64,000 nt of DNA from an uncultured Pelagibacteraceae bacterium. Its GTDB lineage: Bacteria; Pseudomonadota; Alphaproteobacteria; Pelagibacterales; Pelagibacteraceae. The DNA lies in assembly GCA_902537665.1 (NCBI GenBank), contig CACBCE010000005.1:1-64000 (forward strand). The letters run 5' to 3'. The position numbers and the translations under genes are program-made. The notes beneath the pieces are model-generated. The model did no database searches. It was not told where the DNA came from and saw nothing but the letters and a program-made list of their open reading frames with translations. Each line of letters starts with the position of its first letter. Position 1 is the stretch's first letter. Positions 32,114-40,299 of the stretch are shown here, in pieces.

Positions 32114-32959
32114 TTATATAGTTTTTGCAACTTTACACCAGCAATTTTTATATTTTCTACTAAATTTTTTTTTAACATCATCGCATAATTTTTTAGATTT
32201 AAAATATGCGACAATTGCTGAACCTGATCCTGTCATTCTTACAAAACTCTTATTCGTGGATTTTTCAAGAAAATATTTGATATTTTTTAATTTAGGAAAC
32301 TTAGATAGAGAAATTGTCTCAAGAGAATTATTGAGTTTTTTCAAATTATCAAAGCTAAACATTTTTTTAGAGGGTTGGTTAAATTTGGGTTTTGTGAATT
32401 TTTTAACACTTGAATATATCTCTTTTGTCGAACACCCAAAATTAGGTTTAACAATTAGCACATAAAATTTTTTGCAGTTTTTAAACTCTTTAATCTGATT
32501 ATTAGATTTAAGAATGGTAAAAGTAGAATTAAGACCCAACGCCACATCTGAACCTATCGATTTACAAATTGAACTTAATTGCCCTTTGCTGGGATTAATA
32601 AACTTTTTCTTAATCAAATATTTTAATATATTTGCAGCATTCATTGATCCACCTCCTAATCCGGATTTTGATGGAATATGTTTGTTAACTTTTATCTCAA
32701 ACTTATGACCCATAATTAATTTTTTTTTCTCTAGAATATTTAACAACTTTGAAATTGTATTTTTTTTGTAGATATTTTTTGAATATTTTCCGTAAAATGA
32801 GATTATATGTTTTTTAGATTTAATTTTTTTAATTAGAATTACATCATATAAAGAGACAAAACCTACGATACTCTCAATCTTATGTAATTTTGAGTTTTTT
32901 CCAGTAACGTAAAGAGCTAAATTAATTTTAGCAAATGACTTTATCCTGGAATAGCTCAT
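32114..32959 (-). CDS. ispE: 4-diphosphocytidyl-2-C-methyl-D-erythritol kinase
   Basis: IspE phosphorylates CDP-methylerythritol in the MEP isoprenoid pathway. The 281-residue GHMP kinase opens with SFAKINLALYVTGKN, has the ATP loop PSKSGLGGGSMNAANIL, the GSDVALGLN region and a late RMTGSGSAIVAYF. IspH of the same pathway is encoded at about 49.4 kb. It follows the TPR gene by one base and precedes tRNA-Gln. Confidence 0.95.
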   Translation of the reverse strand: MSYSRIKSFAKINLALYVTGKNSKLHKIESIVGFVSLYDVILIKKIKSKKHIISFYGKYSKNIYKKNTISKLLNILEKKKLIMGHKFEIKVNKHIPSKSGLGGGSMNAANILKYLIKKKFINPSKGQLSSICKSIGSDVALGLNSTFTILKSNNQIKEFKNCKKFYVLIVKPNFGCSTKEIYSSVKKFTKPKFNQPSKKMFSFDNLKKLNNSLETISLSKFPKLKNIKYFLEKSTNKSFVRMTGSGSAIVAYFKSKKLCDDVKKKFSRKYKNCWCKVAKTI

Positions 32960-32960
32960 C

Positions 32961-34631
32961 TCAGAGTCCTTTAATCATTTTTGAATTTATTTTTTGTAAT
33001 AATTCCTCATTTACATCCTCCATTTTAAATACACTTTTCCAAAAATACCTTGCTTGAATTTTTCTACCCAACTTCCAAAGAATATCTCCATAGTGATCAT
33101 TTACTATCGCATCATATGGCATTAATTCGACAGCTCTTTTTAAATATGTCTCTGCTTTGACGTAGTCCTCTGTCAAATAATAAGCCCAACCAATTGAGTC
33201 TATTATGTACGGATCATTCTCTGTTAAAGAGTATGCTTTCTCTAACATTTCTATTGCATCTTTAATTTTATAATCTCTCTCTAACCAAGAGTAAGCTAAG
33301 TAATTAAGAACATATGCATCATCTGGATCAATCTCTAAAGAAGAAAGCATATCTCTATCTGCTTCTTCGTAATTTCCAATTCGTTCATTGCTCGCTCCTC
33401 TTCTATAAAACAAATCTGATTGAATTTCTAAATCATCACTGACTATTTCTAAGACTATTGTGTAATATTTTATAGCTTGTTCGTATTCTTTTGCGTTTTT
33501 ATAAAAATTAGCAATATCAAATAAAATTTTTTCATTAGGTTTTTCAATTTTTTCAAAATTAGACTTAATAAATTTTAATGAATCTTTTGTACCTTTTTTT
33601 TTTGAAATAATTTGAGCCTCTTTTTTTAATCTATACCAATAGTAGAAATCATCTTCTTTTTCAAATCCTCGTAAAATCTTTTTAACTCGATCAAATTCTT
33701 TATTTAAATATAGATTTTCAGCAACTAATGATAAATTATAATGAAATTTTGGATTTAAATAATTGGATAAATATGAATAAAAGTTAGAATTTATAAAATC
33801 GTCTTGCGCAGAATATAAATTAGATATTAAAAATAAAAATTCACTTATTAAGTCGTTATGGTTTTTACATGAAAAAATTGAGTTCATTTTTCTTTCATTG
33901 CCATTTTCAATCCAACTTTTCCCTTGAGACAAAAGTAAAGAAGTATTAATAAATTTAATATTCTTTATTATTTTTTTTGCTTCTTCTATTTGGTTATTTT
34001 CAATTAAATATGTTAAGTAAAAAAAAGTGTACCTAGTCAAGTCTGCATCATCATTATCTACTAGCTTAGAGAAAAAAGTTTTTGTTTTTGCATCACCTAA
34101 ATAACACCTTTGAAAGGTTGTTGAAATTATTGATAAATTTCCATAATTTTTTATATCATTAGGTAATCTTTTTTCTTTGAATACAAAAATGTAGTTTATC
34201 AAGTTATCTAAAATTGCTGAATTAAATCGATTGAGTTTAATATATTTTTTGGTCTCAGAGATATAATCCAATGCTTTTGAAAAATCCTCTCTCCTTATGC
34301 TGTCTATTGTTAATAATAAATATTTTTCAAAAAATTCTGATTTATTTTTATTTTGTTTAACAATATTTATGGCTTGATTTACTTTATTTTCTAGAACTAA
34401 GGAGTAAACATATCTCTTTAAATAAGGCTCATGTTTATTTAATAAAATCTTAGAGGTATTAAAAAAATTTAATGCCTTTGAATTATTTTTATTCTCAAAT
34501 GCTACAATTCCAGAAAAATATTTTGATAAATTTTTGGAGTCAAAATCATCAAAACTAGCACTTTTAGAATATGAGGGATTTTGATAAAGTAATAACAATA
34601 TCAATAAAAATTTTAAATTTTTGACAAACAT
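32961..34631 (-). CDS. Tetratricopeptide-repeat protein, exported
   Basis: A 556-residue protein with a signal peptide (MFVKNLKFLLILLLLYQNPS) and helical repeats throughout. Clear TPR units lie between about residues 375 and 540, for example YEQAIKYYTIVLEI, NYEEADRDMLSSLEIDPD, DAIEMLEKAYSLTENDP and YVKAETYLKRAVELMP. It is likely periplasmic or outer-membrane-associated and a scaffold for protein contacts. A large TPR gene next to ispE is usual in alphaproteobacteria. The specific partner is unknown. Confidence 0.85.
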   Translation of the reverse strand: MFVKNLKFLLILLLLYQNPSYSKSASFDDFDSKNLSKYFSGIVAFENKNNSKALNFFNTSKILLNKHEPYLKRYVYSLVLENKVNQAINIVKQNKNKSEFFEKYLLLTIDSIRREDFSKALDYISETKKYIKLNRFNSAILDNLINYIFVFKEKRLPNDIKNYGNLSIISTTFQRCYLGDAKTKTFFSKLVDNDDADLTRYTFFYLTYLIENNQIEEAKKIIKNIKFINTSLLLSQGKSWIENGNERKMNSIFSCKNHNDLISEFLFLISNLYSAQDDFINSNFYSYLSNYLNPKFHYNLSLVAENLYLNKEFDRVKKILRGFEKEDDFYYWYRLKKEAQIISKKKGTKDSLKFIKSNFEKIEKPNEKILFDIANFYKNAKEYEQAIKYYTIVLEIVSDDLEIQSDLFYRRGASNERIGNYEEADRDMLSSLEIDPDDAYVLNYLAYSWLERDYKIKDAIEMLEKAYSLTENDPYIIDSIGWAYYLTEDYVKAETYLKRAVELMPYDAIVNDHYGDILWKLGRKIQARYFWKSVFKMEDVNEELLQKINSKMIKGL

Positions 34632-34642
34632 AATTGCACTTT

Positions 34643-35362
34643 ATGACTAAAAAGATTTTAAATCAAAATAGCAAATATGATCAAAGTTTTTTGAATAAAG
34701 TAGAGCCAAAATTTGAATTTAGTAATAAGCCTATAAATAGACTTAAAATTGTTAAGGAAAATAGCAATCAAAATAAATCAGAAAAAGAAGAGAGAATATT
34801 GAGTTTAAAGAAAAAAATTAATTCAATTGAAGATTGTAATTTAAGAAATAATTCTAAAAATTTAGTAATGGGAGATGGTGACATAAATAGTCCTATAATG
34901 TTAATTGGAGAAGCTCCTGATAAAAAAGAGGACTTGGAAGCTAAAACATTTTGTGGGGATGTTGGGGTACTTTTAAGCAAGATGCTTTTAGCAATTAAAA
35001 TCAAAAGAGAGAAAGTGTACTCTACATACTCAATAAATTTTAGACCCCCTAATGACAGAAAGCCAACTACTCAAGAAATAAAAAGATATTCAATTTTCCT
35101 AAAAGAACATATTTCAATTATTGATCCTAAAATTTTGATATTAATGGGCTCTACTGCGATGGAGGCAGTAACAGGTCTTAATAATCAGATTTCAAATGAA
35201 AGAGGAAATTGGAAAGAAATCATAATTGGAAACAAAACAATTCCCTTAATTATCACTTTTAATCCATCTTATTTAATTAGGTATCCAGATAAAAAGAAAT
35301 TCTCATGGGAAGACCTAAAAAAAATAAGAAAAAAAGTAGAAGATTTAAATATCACAATTTAA
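34643..35362 (+). CDS. Uracil-DNA glycosylase family 4-like protein
   Basis: About 239 residues. Start ATG 34643 is preferred to the TTG at 34634. The C-terminal 170 residues match the UDG fold: MLIGEAPDKKED (motif A), SINFRPPNDRKPT, ILILMGSTAMEAVTG and FNPSYLIRYPDKKKFSWEDL (motif B). Uracil removal from DNA is the expected role. Two oddities: only one Cys (DCNLRNNSKNLV) remains where 4Fe-4S family members have several, and motif B starts with Asn instead of the usual His. It overlaps the rnhB start (TAATG). Confidence 0.8.
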   Translation: MTKKILNQNSKYDQSFLNKVEPKFEFSNKPINRLKIVKENSNQNKSEKEERILSLKKKINSIEDCNLRNNSKNLVMGDGDINSPIMLIGEAPDKKEDLEAKTFCGDVGVLLSKMLLAIKIKREKVYSTYSINFRPPNDRKPTTQEIKRYSIFLKEHISIIDPKILILMGSTAMEAVTGLNNQISNERGNWKEIIIGNKTIPLIITFNPSYLIRYPDKKKFSWEDLKKIRKKVEDLNITI

Positions 35363-35922
35363 TGAAAATAATTGCTGGAGTAGATGAAGTTGGTCGAGGA
35401 AGTTTGGTTGGACCAGTCTATGCAGCTGCAGTTATTTTAAAAAAATCTATAAATACAAAATTACTAAAAGATTCAAAAAGTATATCGAGCTCTAAACGTA
35501 AAGTCTTATTTAGCCATATTAAAAAAAATTCAATTTGGGCTATTGGAAAGGCATCATTGAAAGAAATTGAACAATTAAATATTTTAAATGCAAGTTTATT
35601 AGCAATGAAAAGAGCAATAAAAAAACTTAAGAAAAAGCCTTCACACGTATTAATTGATGGAAATAAATTGCCTAAGTTAAAAAATTACAAACTTAAATCA
35701 ATTATTAAGGGTGACCAAAAAATTCCATCTATTTCCGCAGCATCAATTATTGCTAAAGTTACACGTGATAAAATGATCTCAAATTTAAGTAAAAAGTTTA
35801 AAGGCTATAGTTGGCAAAAAAATTTTGGATATGGTACTAGTCAACATTTAAAAGCCATAAAAGTTTTAGGAATTACAAAGCATCACAGGAAAAACTTCTC
35901 TCCTATAAATAGATTAAAATAG
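35362..35922 (+). CDS. rnhB: Ribonuclease HII
   Basis: RnhB cleaves RNA in RNA-DNA hybrids and single ribonucleotides in DNA. From ATG 35362 it is 186 residues, beginning MKIIAGVDEVGRGSLVGPV, which holds the catalytic Asp/Glu; the third and fourth acidic sites lie in VLIDGNK and AKVTRDKM. A longer frame from 35305 would run into the UDG gene and is not needed. The ATG shares its first base with the UDG stop. Confidence 0.95.
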   Translation: MKIIAGVDEVGRGSLVGPVYAAAVILKKSINTKLLKDSKSISSSKRKVLFSHIKKNSIWAIGKASLKEIEQLNILNASLLAMKRAIKKLKKKPSHVLIDGNKLPKLKNYKLKSIIKGDQKIPSISAASIIAKVTRDKMISNLSKKFKGYSWQKNFGYGTSQHLKAIKVLGITKHHRKNFSPINRLK

Positions 35923-35975
35923 TTTTCACGTAAAAACACAATATGTAGTTATCGCCATGATAAGTCATACAAAAC

Positions 35976-36024
35976 GAGTCTAAATAATTCAATCATAGGT
36001 TGACCCAAGAATCTTTTTGGAGTC
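35976..36024 (+). promoter_or_regulatory. Cluster of three GANTC sites upstream of ccrM
   Basis: GAGTC (35976-35980), GAATC (36009-36013) and GAGTC (36020-36024) lie in the 119-base gap between rnhB and ccrM, the last ending 17 bases before the ccrM ATG. GANTC is the recognition site of CcrM. By base composition about one site per 360 bases is expected, so three within 49 bases stand out. A self-regulatory leader like the one described for Caulobacter ccrM is a reasonable inference. Confidence 0.55.
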
Positions 36025-36041
36025 TAATTTATTTTTTCAAA

Positions 36042-37112
36042 ATGAATTTAGATTTTAAAAATAAATTAATTAACGGAGATAGCCTCCAGGAGCTTAAAAA
36101 AATTCCTGATGAGACTTTTGATTTAATTTTTGCTGACCCTCCTTACAACCTACAATTAAAAAGTGAATTAACAAGACCAGATAGATCTAAAGTAAGTGCA
36201 GTAAATGATAAATGGGATCAATTTGAAAATTTTAAAAAGTATGATGACTTTACCTATTCATGGTTAAGTGAATGTAAAAGAATTTTAAAAAAAGATGGAG
36301 CAATCTGGGTAATTGGTAGTTACCATAACATTTTTAGAGTTGGAACAACTATTCAAAATTTAGGTTTTTGGATTTTAAATGACGTCATTTGGAATAAAAA
36401 AAACCCTATGCCAAATTTTAGAGGAACGCGCTTTACAAACGCCCACGAAACTTTGATTTGGGCGTCAAAGTCTGAAAAATCTAAATACACTTTTAATTAT
36501 CAATCCTTAAAATGTTTAAATGACGATCTTCAAATGAGATCTAACTGGGAATTACCAATTTGTAATGGTTCTGAAAGACTGAAAAAGAACGGTAAAAAAG
36601 TCCATTCTACTCAAAAACCTGAGGCTCTACTTCATAGAATTTTATTAGCAACATCAAATAAAAATGATTTAGTTTTAGACCCTTTTTTAGGATCAGGAAC
36701 AACAGCAACAGTTGCAAAAAAATTGGGTAGAAATTATTATGCAATTGAAAAAGAAAAAACCTACTTTAAAGCTGCCGAACAAAGATTAAAGAAAGCAAAA
36801 CCTATAGAGGATCATTATTTAGATACTTTGCAAAATGGTAGATCTAAGCCAAGAATACCTTTTGGATCATTGGTTGAATTAGGAATAATTAAACCAGGCA
36901 CTACTATTTTTGATAATAAAAAGAAAATCAGTGCAAAAATTATGGCTGATGGCAGTATCAAACACGCTCAAACTGAAGGCTCAATCCATAAAGTAGCGGC
37001 CACAATCTTGGGTGCTGAAAGCTGTAATGGATGGACCTATTGGCATTATAACTTGAATGGAAACGCAGTTCCTATCGATAATTTAAGACAAAGATTGATT
37101 TCTAATAGTTAG
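36042..37112 (+). CDS. ccrM: Cell-cycle DNA adenine methyltransferase CcrM (GANTC)
   Basis: About 356 residues from ATG 36042. Motif IV DPPYNLQL comes before motif I DPFLGSGTTAT, the beta-class order. The C-terminal 85 residues (FGSLVELGIIKPGTTIFD ... GAESCNGWTYWHYN) form the extra domain typical of CcrM. It methylates adenine in GANTC; no cognate restriction gene is nearby, as expected for a solitary methylase. It ends head-on with the monooxygenase gene, sharing TTAG at 37109-37112. Confidence 0.95.
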   Translation: MNLDFKNKLINGDSLQELKKIPDETFDLIFADPPYNLQLKSELTRPDRSKVSAVNDKWDQFENFKKYDDFTYSWLSECKRILKKDGAIWVIGSYHNIFRVGTTIQNLGFWILNDVIWNKKNPMPNFRGTRFTNAHETLIWASKSEKSKYTFNYQSLKCLNDDLQMRSNWELPICNGSERLKKNGKKVHSTQKPEALLHRILLATSNKNDLVLDPFLGSGTTATVAKKLGRNYYAIEKEKTYFKAAEQRLKKAKPIEDHYLDTLQNGRSKPRIPFGSLVELGIIKPGTTIFDNKKKISAKIMADGSIKHAQTEGSIHKVAATILGAESCNGWTYWHYNLNGNAVPIDNLRQRLISNS

Positions 37113-38254
37113 TTTTTGTATATTTTACCAAGATAACCTTCTAAAAACTTTTTGTTTTTTACTAATCTTTTCAAAAAAATATTTCTTAATAATGTTGTTA
37201 AAGGATTAGATAAATGAAAAGCAAATTGATTAAATTTTGAGCGATTATTAACCATTTTTGTCTTATTAACTCTATTTTTAAAAAAATTACTTTCAGTATT
37301 ATTCTCAATATTCTCAAATAATTCATATGCACCTTCTATAGATTGTGATGCACCTTGGGCAAATGATGGTGAAAAAGTAAAAAAAGCATCTCCTATTAGA
37401 TGAATATTATTATTATTAAACTCAAAAAAATCATGACTCACAAATATTGGGTATATCTTTAAATCATTAATATTATCAAAAAATTCCTTAGTTAATCGTG
37501 GAACCTTTTCTAAAATCTTTTTAATAAAATTGTCATCTTTAAACATCGAGAAATCTTTTTGCTCATCCTCTGAAAGTTTATATTTCATTACAGCTATAAA
37601 GTTTAAATCTCCATCAGGAGATACTGGATAAATAACATAGTGAAAATTTGAACCTAAAAACAATGAGATGTTTTTTTTATCAGCTATGTTTGATGAGCTT
37701 GATATTATTCCTCTTATAGCTAATGTATTATCAAATTTTGGTTCAATTTGATTTTTTGATAACAGATTTTTACTCTTTGAAAAGACGCCATCTGAAACAA
37801 TTAAATAGTCAAATTCATAAGCTTGATTATTTTCAAAAGTGATTTTAACAATTTGATCTTGTTGTTCTATCTTTGAAATAGTGTGGTTAAATTTTATTTC
37901 TTTCTCTAAATCCTTTTTTAAAAAATCAATAAGTGATGATCTTTTAAGAGTAGTATATTTACAATTTTCAGTATTAAAATCTGATATATTTAACTCACAT
38001 ATCTTATTAGAATTTTTAACTGAGTAAAAATTAATTTTATCTGGATTAAATTTCTCATTATTTTCTAATGTGTCAAACTGAATTTTATTTAAAAGTTTGA
38101 CACTGTTGACAGATAATTGAATTCCGTAACCTTCTTTCAAATCGATTAAGCTATTTCTCTCAAAGATAGTTACTTGATACTTTTCATTTCTCTTAAATAA
38201 ATTTGCAATGAATAGCCCTGAAATACCAGCACCAATTACAGCTACTTTTTTCAT
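37109..38254 (-). CDS. FAD-dependent aromatic-type monooxygenase
   Basis: A 381-residue class A flavoprotein monooxygenase: Rossmann GAGISGLFIANLFKRN at the N-terminus, DYLIVSDGVFSKSK in the middle and GDAFFTFSPSFAQGASQSIEGAYEL (GD motif plus pyrophosphate contacts) at about residues 285-310. It could be a ubiquinone-ring hydroxylase (UbiH/UbiF/COQ6 kin) or a catabolic hydroxylase; sequence alone does not decide. The start shares one base with the mutY stop (TAATG). Confidence 0.85.
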   Translation of the reverse strand: MKKVAVIGAGISGLFIANLFKRNEKYQVTIFERNSLIDLKEGYGIQLSVNSVKLLNKIQFDTLENNEKFNPDKINFYSVKNSNKICELNISDFNTENCKYTTLKRSSLIDFLKKDLEKEIKFNHTISKIEQQDQIVKITFENNQAYEFDYLIVSDGVFSKSKNLLSKNQIEPKFDNTLAIRGIISSSSNIADKKNISLFLGSNFHYVIYPVSPDGDLNFIAVMKYKLSEDEQKDFSMFKDDNFIKKILEKVPRLTKEFFDNINDLKIYPIFVSHDFFEFNNNNIHLIGDAFFTFSPSFAQGASQSIEGAYELFENIENNTESNFFKNRVNKTKMVNNRSKFNQFAFHLSNPLTTLLRNIFLKRLVKNKKFLEGYLGKIYKN

Positions 38255-39234
38255 TATTTTTTTTCTAAATATTTAACAACTTTCTTAGTGAATGTTGGAA
38301 GCATATAATTATCTAATTTCCTTTTATCAAACCAATAAGATGAGGGAAATCTTTTTGCATTTTTGAGATATTCAATTTTTATGTTCATATTCATATTTGA
38401 CATTTTAAAATTAAGATTTTCATTAAAATTTTTTGGGTTAGAAAGCTCTTCCATCGGGAAAATTGTTAAATTTTTAAGAAAATTAAATCTTGTATTTTTT
38501 ACTAACAAATATTTTTGATTTTTTTTATAAACTTTAAGAATAAAATATTTTTCTTTATTCTTTTTTGTAATTTTAGCTAAATCAAAATCTTTCTTCTTAT
38601 AAGATTTGCAATTTTTTGAGATTGGACACTTACTACATTCAGGATTTTTTGGTTTGCATATCATTGCTCCTAATTCCATTAAAGCTTGAGCATAATCACT
38701 TGCTCTTGATGAAATTCCGAAAATAGATTTTTTTTCTATTAGATTGTCTTTTTGTATTTCCTTTTCTTTTCTTAAATAAAGATATCTTTTTAAAACTCTT
38801 TCAATATTTCCATCTAAAGGAATATAGGATTTATTAAAGGCAATAGCTAAAATTGCATTTGCAGTGTAATTGCCAATACCTGGTAAAGATATTAAATCCT
38901 CATAATTATTTGGAATTTCTCCATGATATTTACTAATTATGATTTTAGCAGTTTTTTTTAGATTTCTTACTCTTGAATAATATCCAAGACCTTCCCAAAG
39001 CTTTATCAATTCTCTATCGGGGATTTTTGAAAGTTTTTTAAGATTTGGAATTTTATTTATAAATCTATTAAAATAAGGAATTACAGTCACTACTTGTGTC
39101 TGCTGCAACATGAATTCACTTACCAATGTATAATAATGTTTTTTTGATTGTGAAACATTTTTTCGCCACGGTAATGTTCTCTTATTTAAATCATACCAAT
39201 TAAGAATTTTTTTTGTTATTATTTGATCTTTCAT
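38254..39234 (-). CDS. mutY: A/G-specific adenine glycosylase
   Basis: MutY removes adenine mispaired with 8-oxoguanine. From the ATG at 39234 it is 326 residues: FMLQQTQV, WEGLGYYSRVRNL with catalytic Glu, the helix-hairpin-helix LPGIGNYTANAI followed by catalytic Asp in PLDGNIERV, the 4Fe-4S cluster CKPKNPECSKCPISKNC, and a C-terminal NUDIX-like domain for 8-oxoG recognition. The alternative ATG at 39276 would overlap the divergent DUF721 gene by 42 bases. Confidence 0.95.
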   Translation of the reverse strand: MKDQIITKKILNWYDLNKRTLPWRKNVSQSKKHYYTLVSEFMLQQTQVVTVIPYFNRFINKIPNLKKLSKIPDRELIKLWEGLGYYSRVRNLKKTAKIIISKYHGEIPNNYEDLISLPGIGNYTANAILAIAFNKSYIPLDGNIERVLKRYLYLRKEKEIQKDNLIEKKSIFGISSRASDYAQALMELGAMICKPKNPECSKCPISKNCKSYKKKDFDLAKITKKNKEKYFILKVYKKNQKYLLVKNTRFNFLKNLTIFPMEELSNPKNFNENLNFKMSNMNMNIKIEYLKNAKRFPSSYWFDKRKLDNYMLPTFTKKVVKYLEKK

Positions 39235-39720
39235 ATGCAATTCAAAAAATATACTAAGCAGAGAAATAGCATTCAAGGCTTAAGATCCTTTAAAGACACT
39301 TTGCCAAAAAATATCAAAAAAGTCATCAATAAGAAAGGGCACGTGTACTCCGAAACTATCAATAATTGGAAATATATTGTTGGAGAAAATTTATTTAAAG
39401 TTTGCTACCCCAAGTCTTTTAAAAATTCTAATAAGATAGGTGTTAGCACTTTGTCGATCAATGTTAAAAGGGGGCATGAAGTTGAACTGGAATATTCAAG
39501 AAAAGATATATTGGAAAAATTAAATAATTTATTTGGTTATTCTGTTGTTGAAAAAATTAAACTAACAAGTTTTGATGACGAAAAAATTAAACCCTCTACA
39601 AATGATGAAAGCTCTTATAACGTGACAAATCATGATTATCAAAAAAAGATAAATAGTGTTAAAAATGAAAAAATAAAGAAATCTTTAATGAGGTTATCAA
39701 AGGTGTTTAAAACAAAATGA
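39235..39720 (+). CDS. DUF721 (DciA-like) protein
   Basis: About 161 residues. The family core is visible in INNWKYIVGENLFKVCYPKSFK and LSINVKRGHEVELEYSRKDILEKLNNLFGYSVVEKIKL. DUF721 proteins include DciA, the helicase-loading protein of bacteria lacking DnaC/DnaI, so a role in replication initiation is plausible but not shown for this branch. The order mutY-DUF721-dsbA-smc is typical of alphaproteobacteria. Its ATG abuts the divergent mutY ATG. It overlaps the next gene by 4 bases. Confidence 0.85.
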   Translation: MQFKKYTKQRNSIQGLRSFKDTLPKNIKKVINKKGHVYSETINNWKYIVGENLFKVCYPKSFKNSNKIGVSTLSINVKRGHEVELEYSRKDILEKLNNLFGYSVVEKIKLTSFDDEKIKPSTNDESSYNVTNHDYQKKINSVKNEKIKKSLMRLSKVFKTK

Positions 39721-40292
39721 AAAAAATATTTTTAATATTAATCTTATTTTTTGGGTCGATAAATATTTTAAATGCTGAAGGAAATAGAATCATAGCAGGA
39801 AATAAAGATGCGAAGATTACAATAATCGCTTATGAATCTTTAACATGTAGTCATTGCGCAGATTTTCATAAGAACGTATATCCTCAACTCAAAAAAGATT
39901 ATATCGATACTGGTTTAGTCAAAATTGAATTTAGGCACTTTCCTCTAGATGTGGCCGCTTTTAATGCATCAAAAATTTCTCAATGTAAAAGTAATGAAAG
40001 TTTGAAAATTTTAAATAGCCTTTATTCAAATCAACAAGCATGGGTCAGAGGGAAAAATGTGGAAGAAATTAATGATAATTTAAAAACATTTATTAAAAAT
40101 CAAGGCTTCGATTTAGATTTTGAAAAATGTATAAATGATAAAAAAATAGAGGATTATGTGTTAAACGATCGAATCGAAGGCACTAAAAAATTTAAGGTTA
40201 ATGCTACTCCTACGATTATTATTAATAACAAAAAGTTTGAGAAACCCCTTAATTATAAAAATTTAAAAAAATCGCTGGAAAAACTGATATAA
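39717..40292 (+). CDS. DsbA-family thiol-disulfide oxidoreductase, exported
   Basis: A 191-residue thioredoxin-fold protein with a signal peptide (MKKIFLILILFFGSINILNA) and the redox motif CSHC in SLTCSHCADFHKNVYPQL. The cis-Pro region is NATPTIIINNKKF. It probably oxidises or isomerises periplasmic protein cysteines. It precedes smc by 7 bases and overlaps DUF721 by 4 bases. Confidence 0.93.
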   Translation: MKKIFLILILFFGSINILNAEGNRIIAGNKDAKITIIAYESLTCSHCADFHKNVYPQLKKDYIDTGLVKIEFRHFPLDVAAFNASKISQCKSNESLKILNSLYSNQQAWVRGKNVEEINDNLKTFIKNQGFDLDFEKCINDKKIEDYVLNDRIEGTKKFKVNATPTIIINNKKFEKPLNYKNLKKSLEKLI

Positions 40293-40299
40293 ATTCTTA

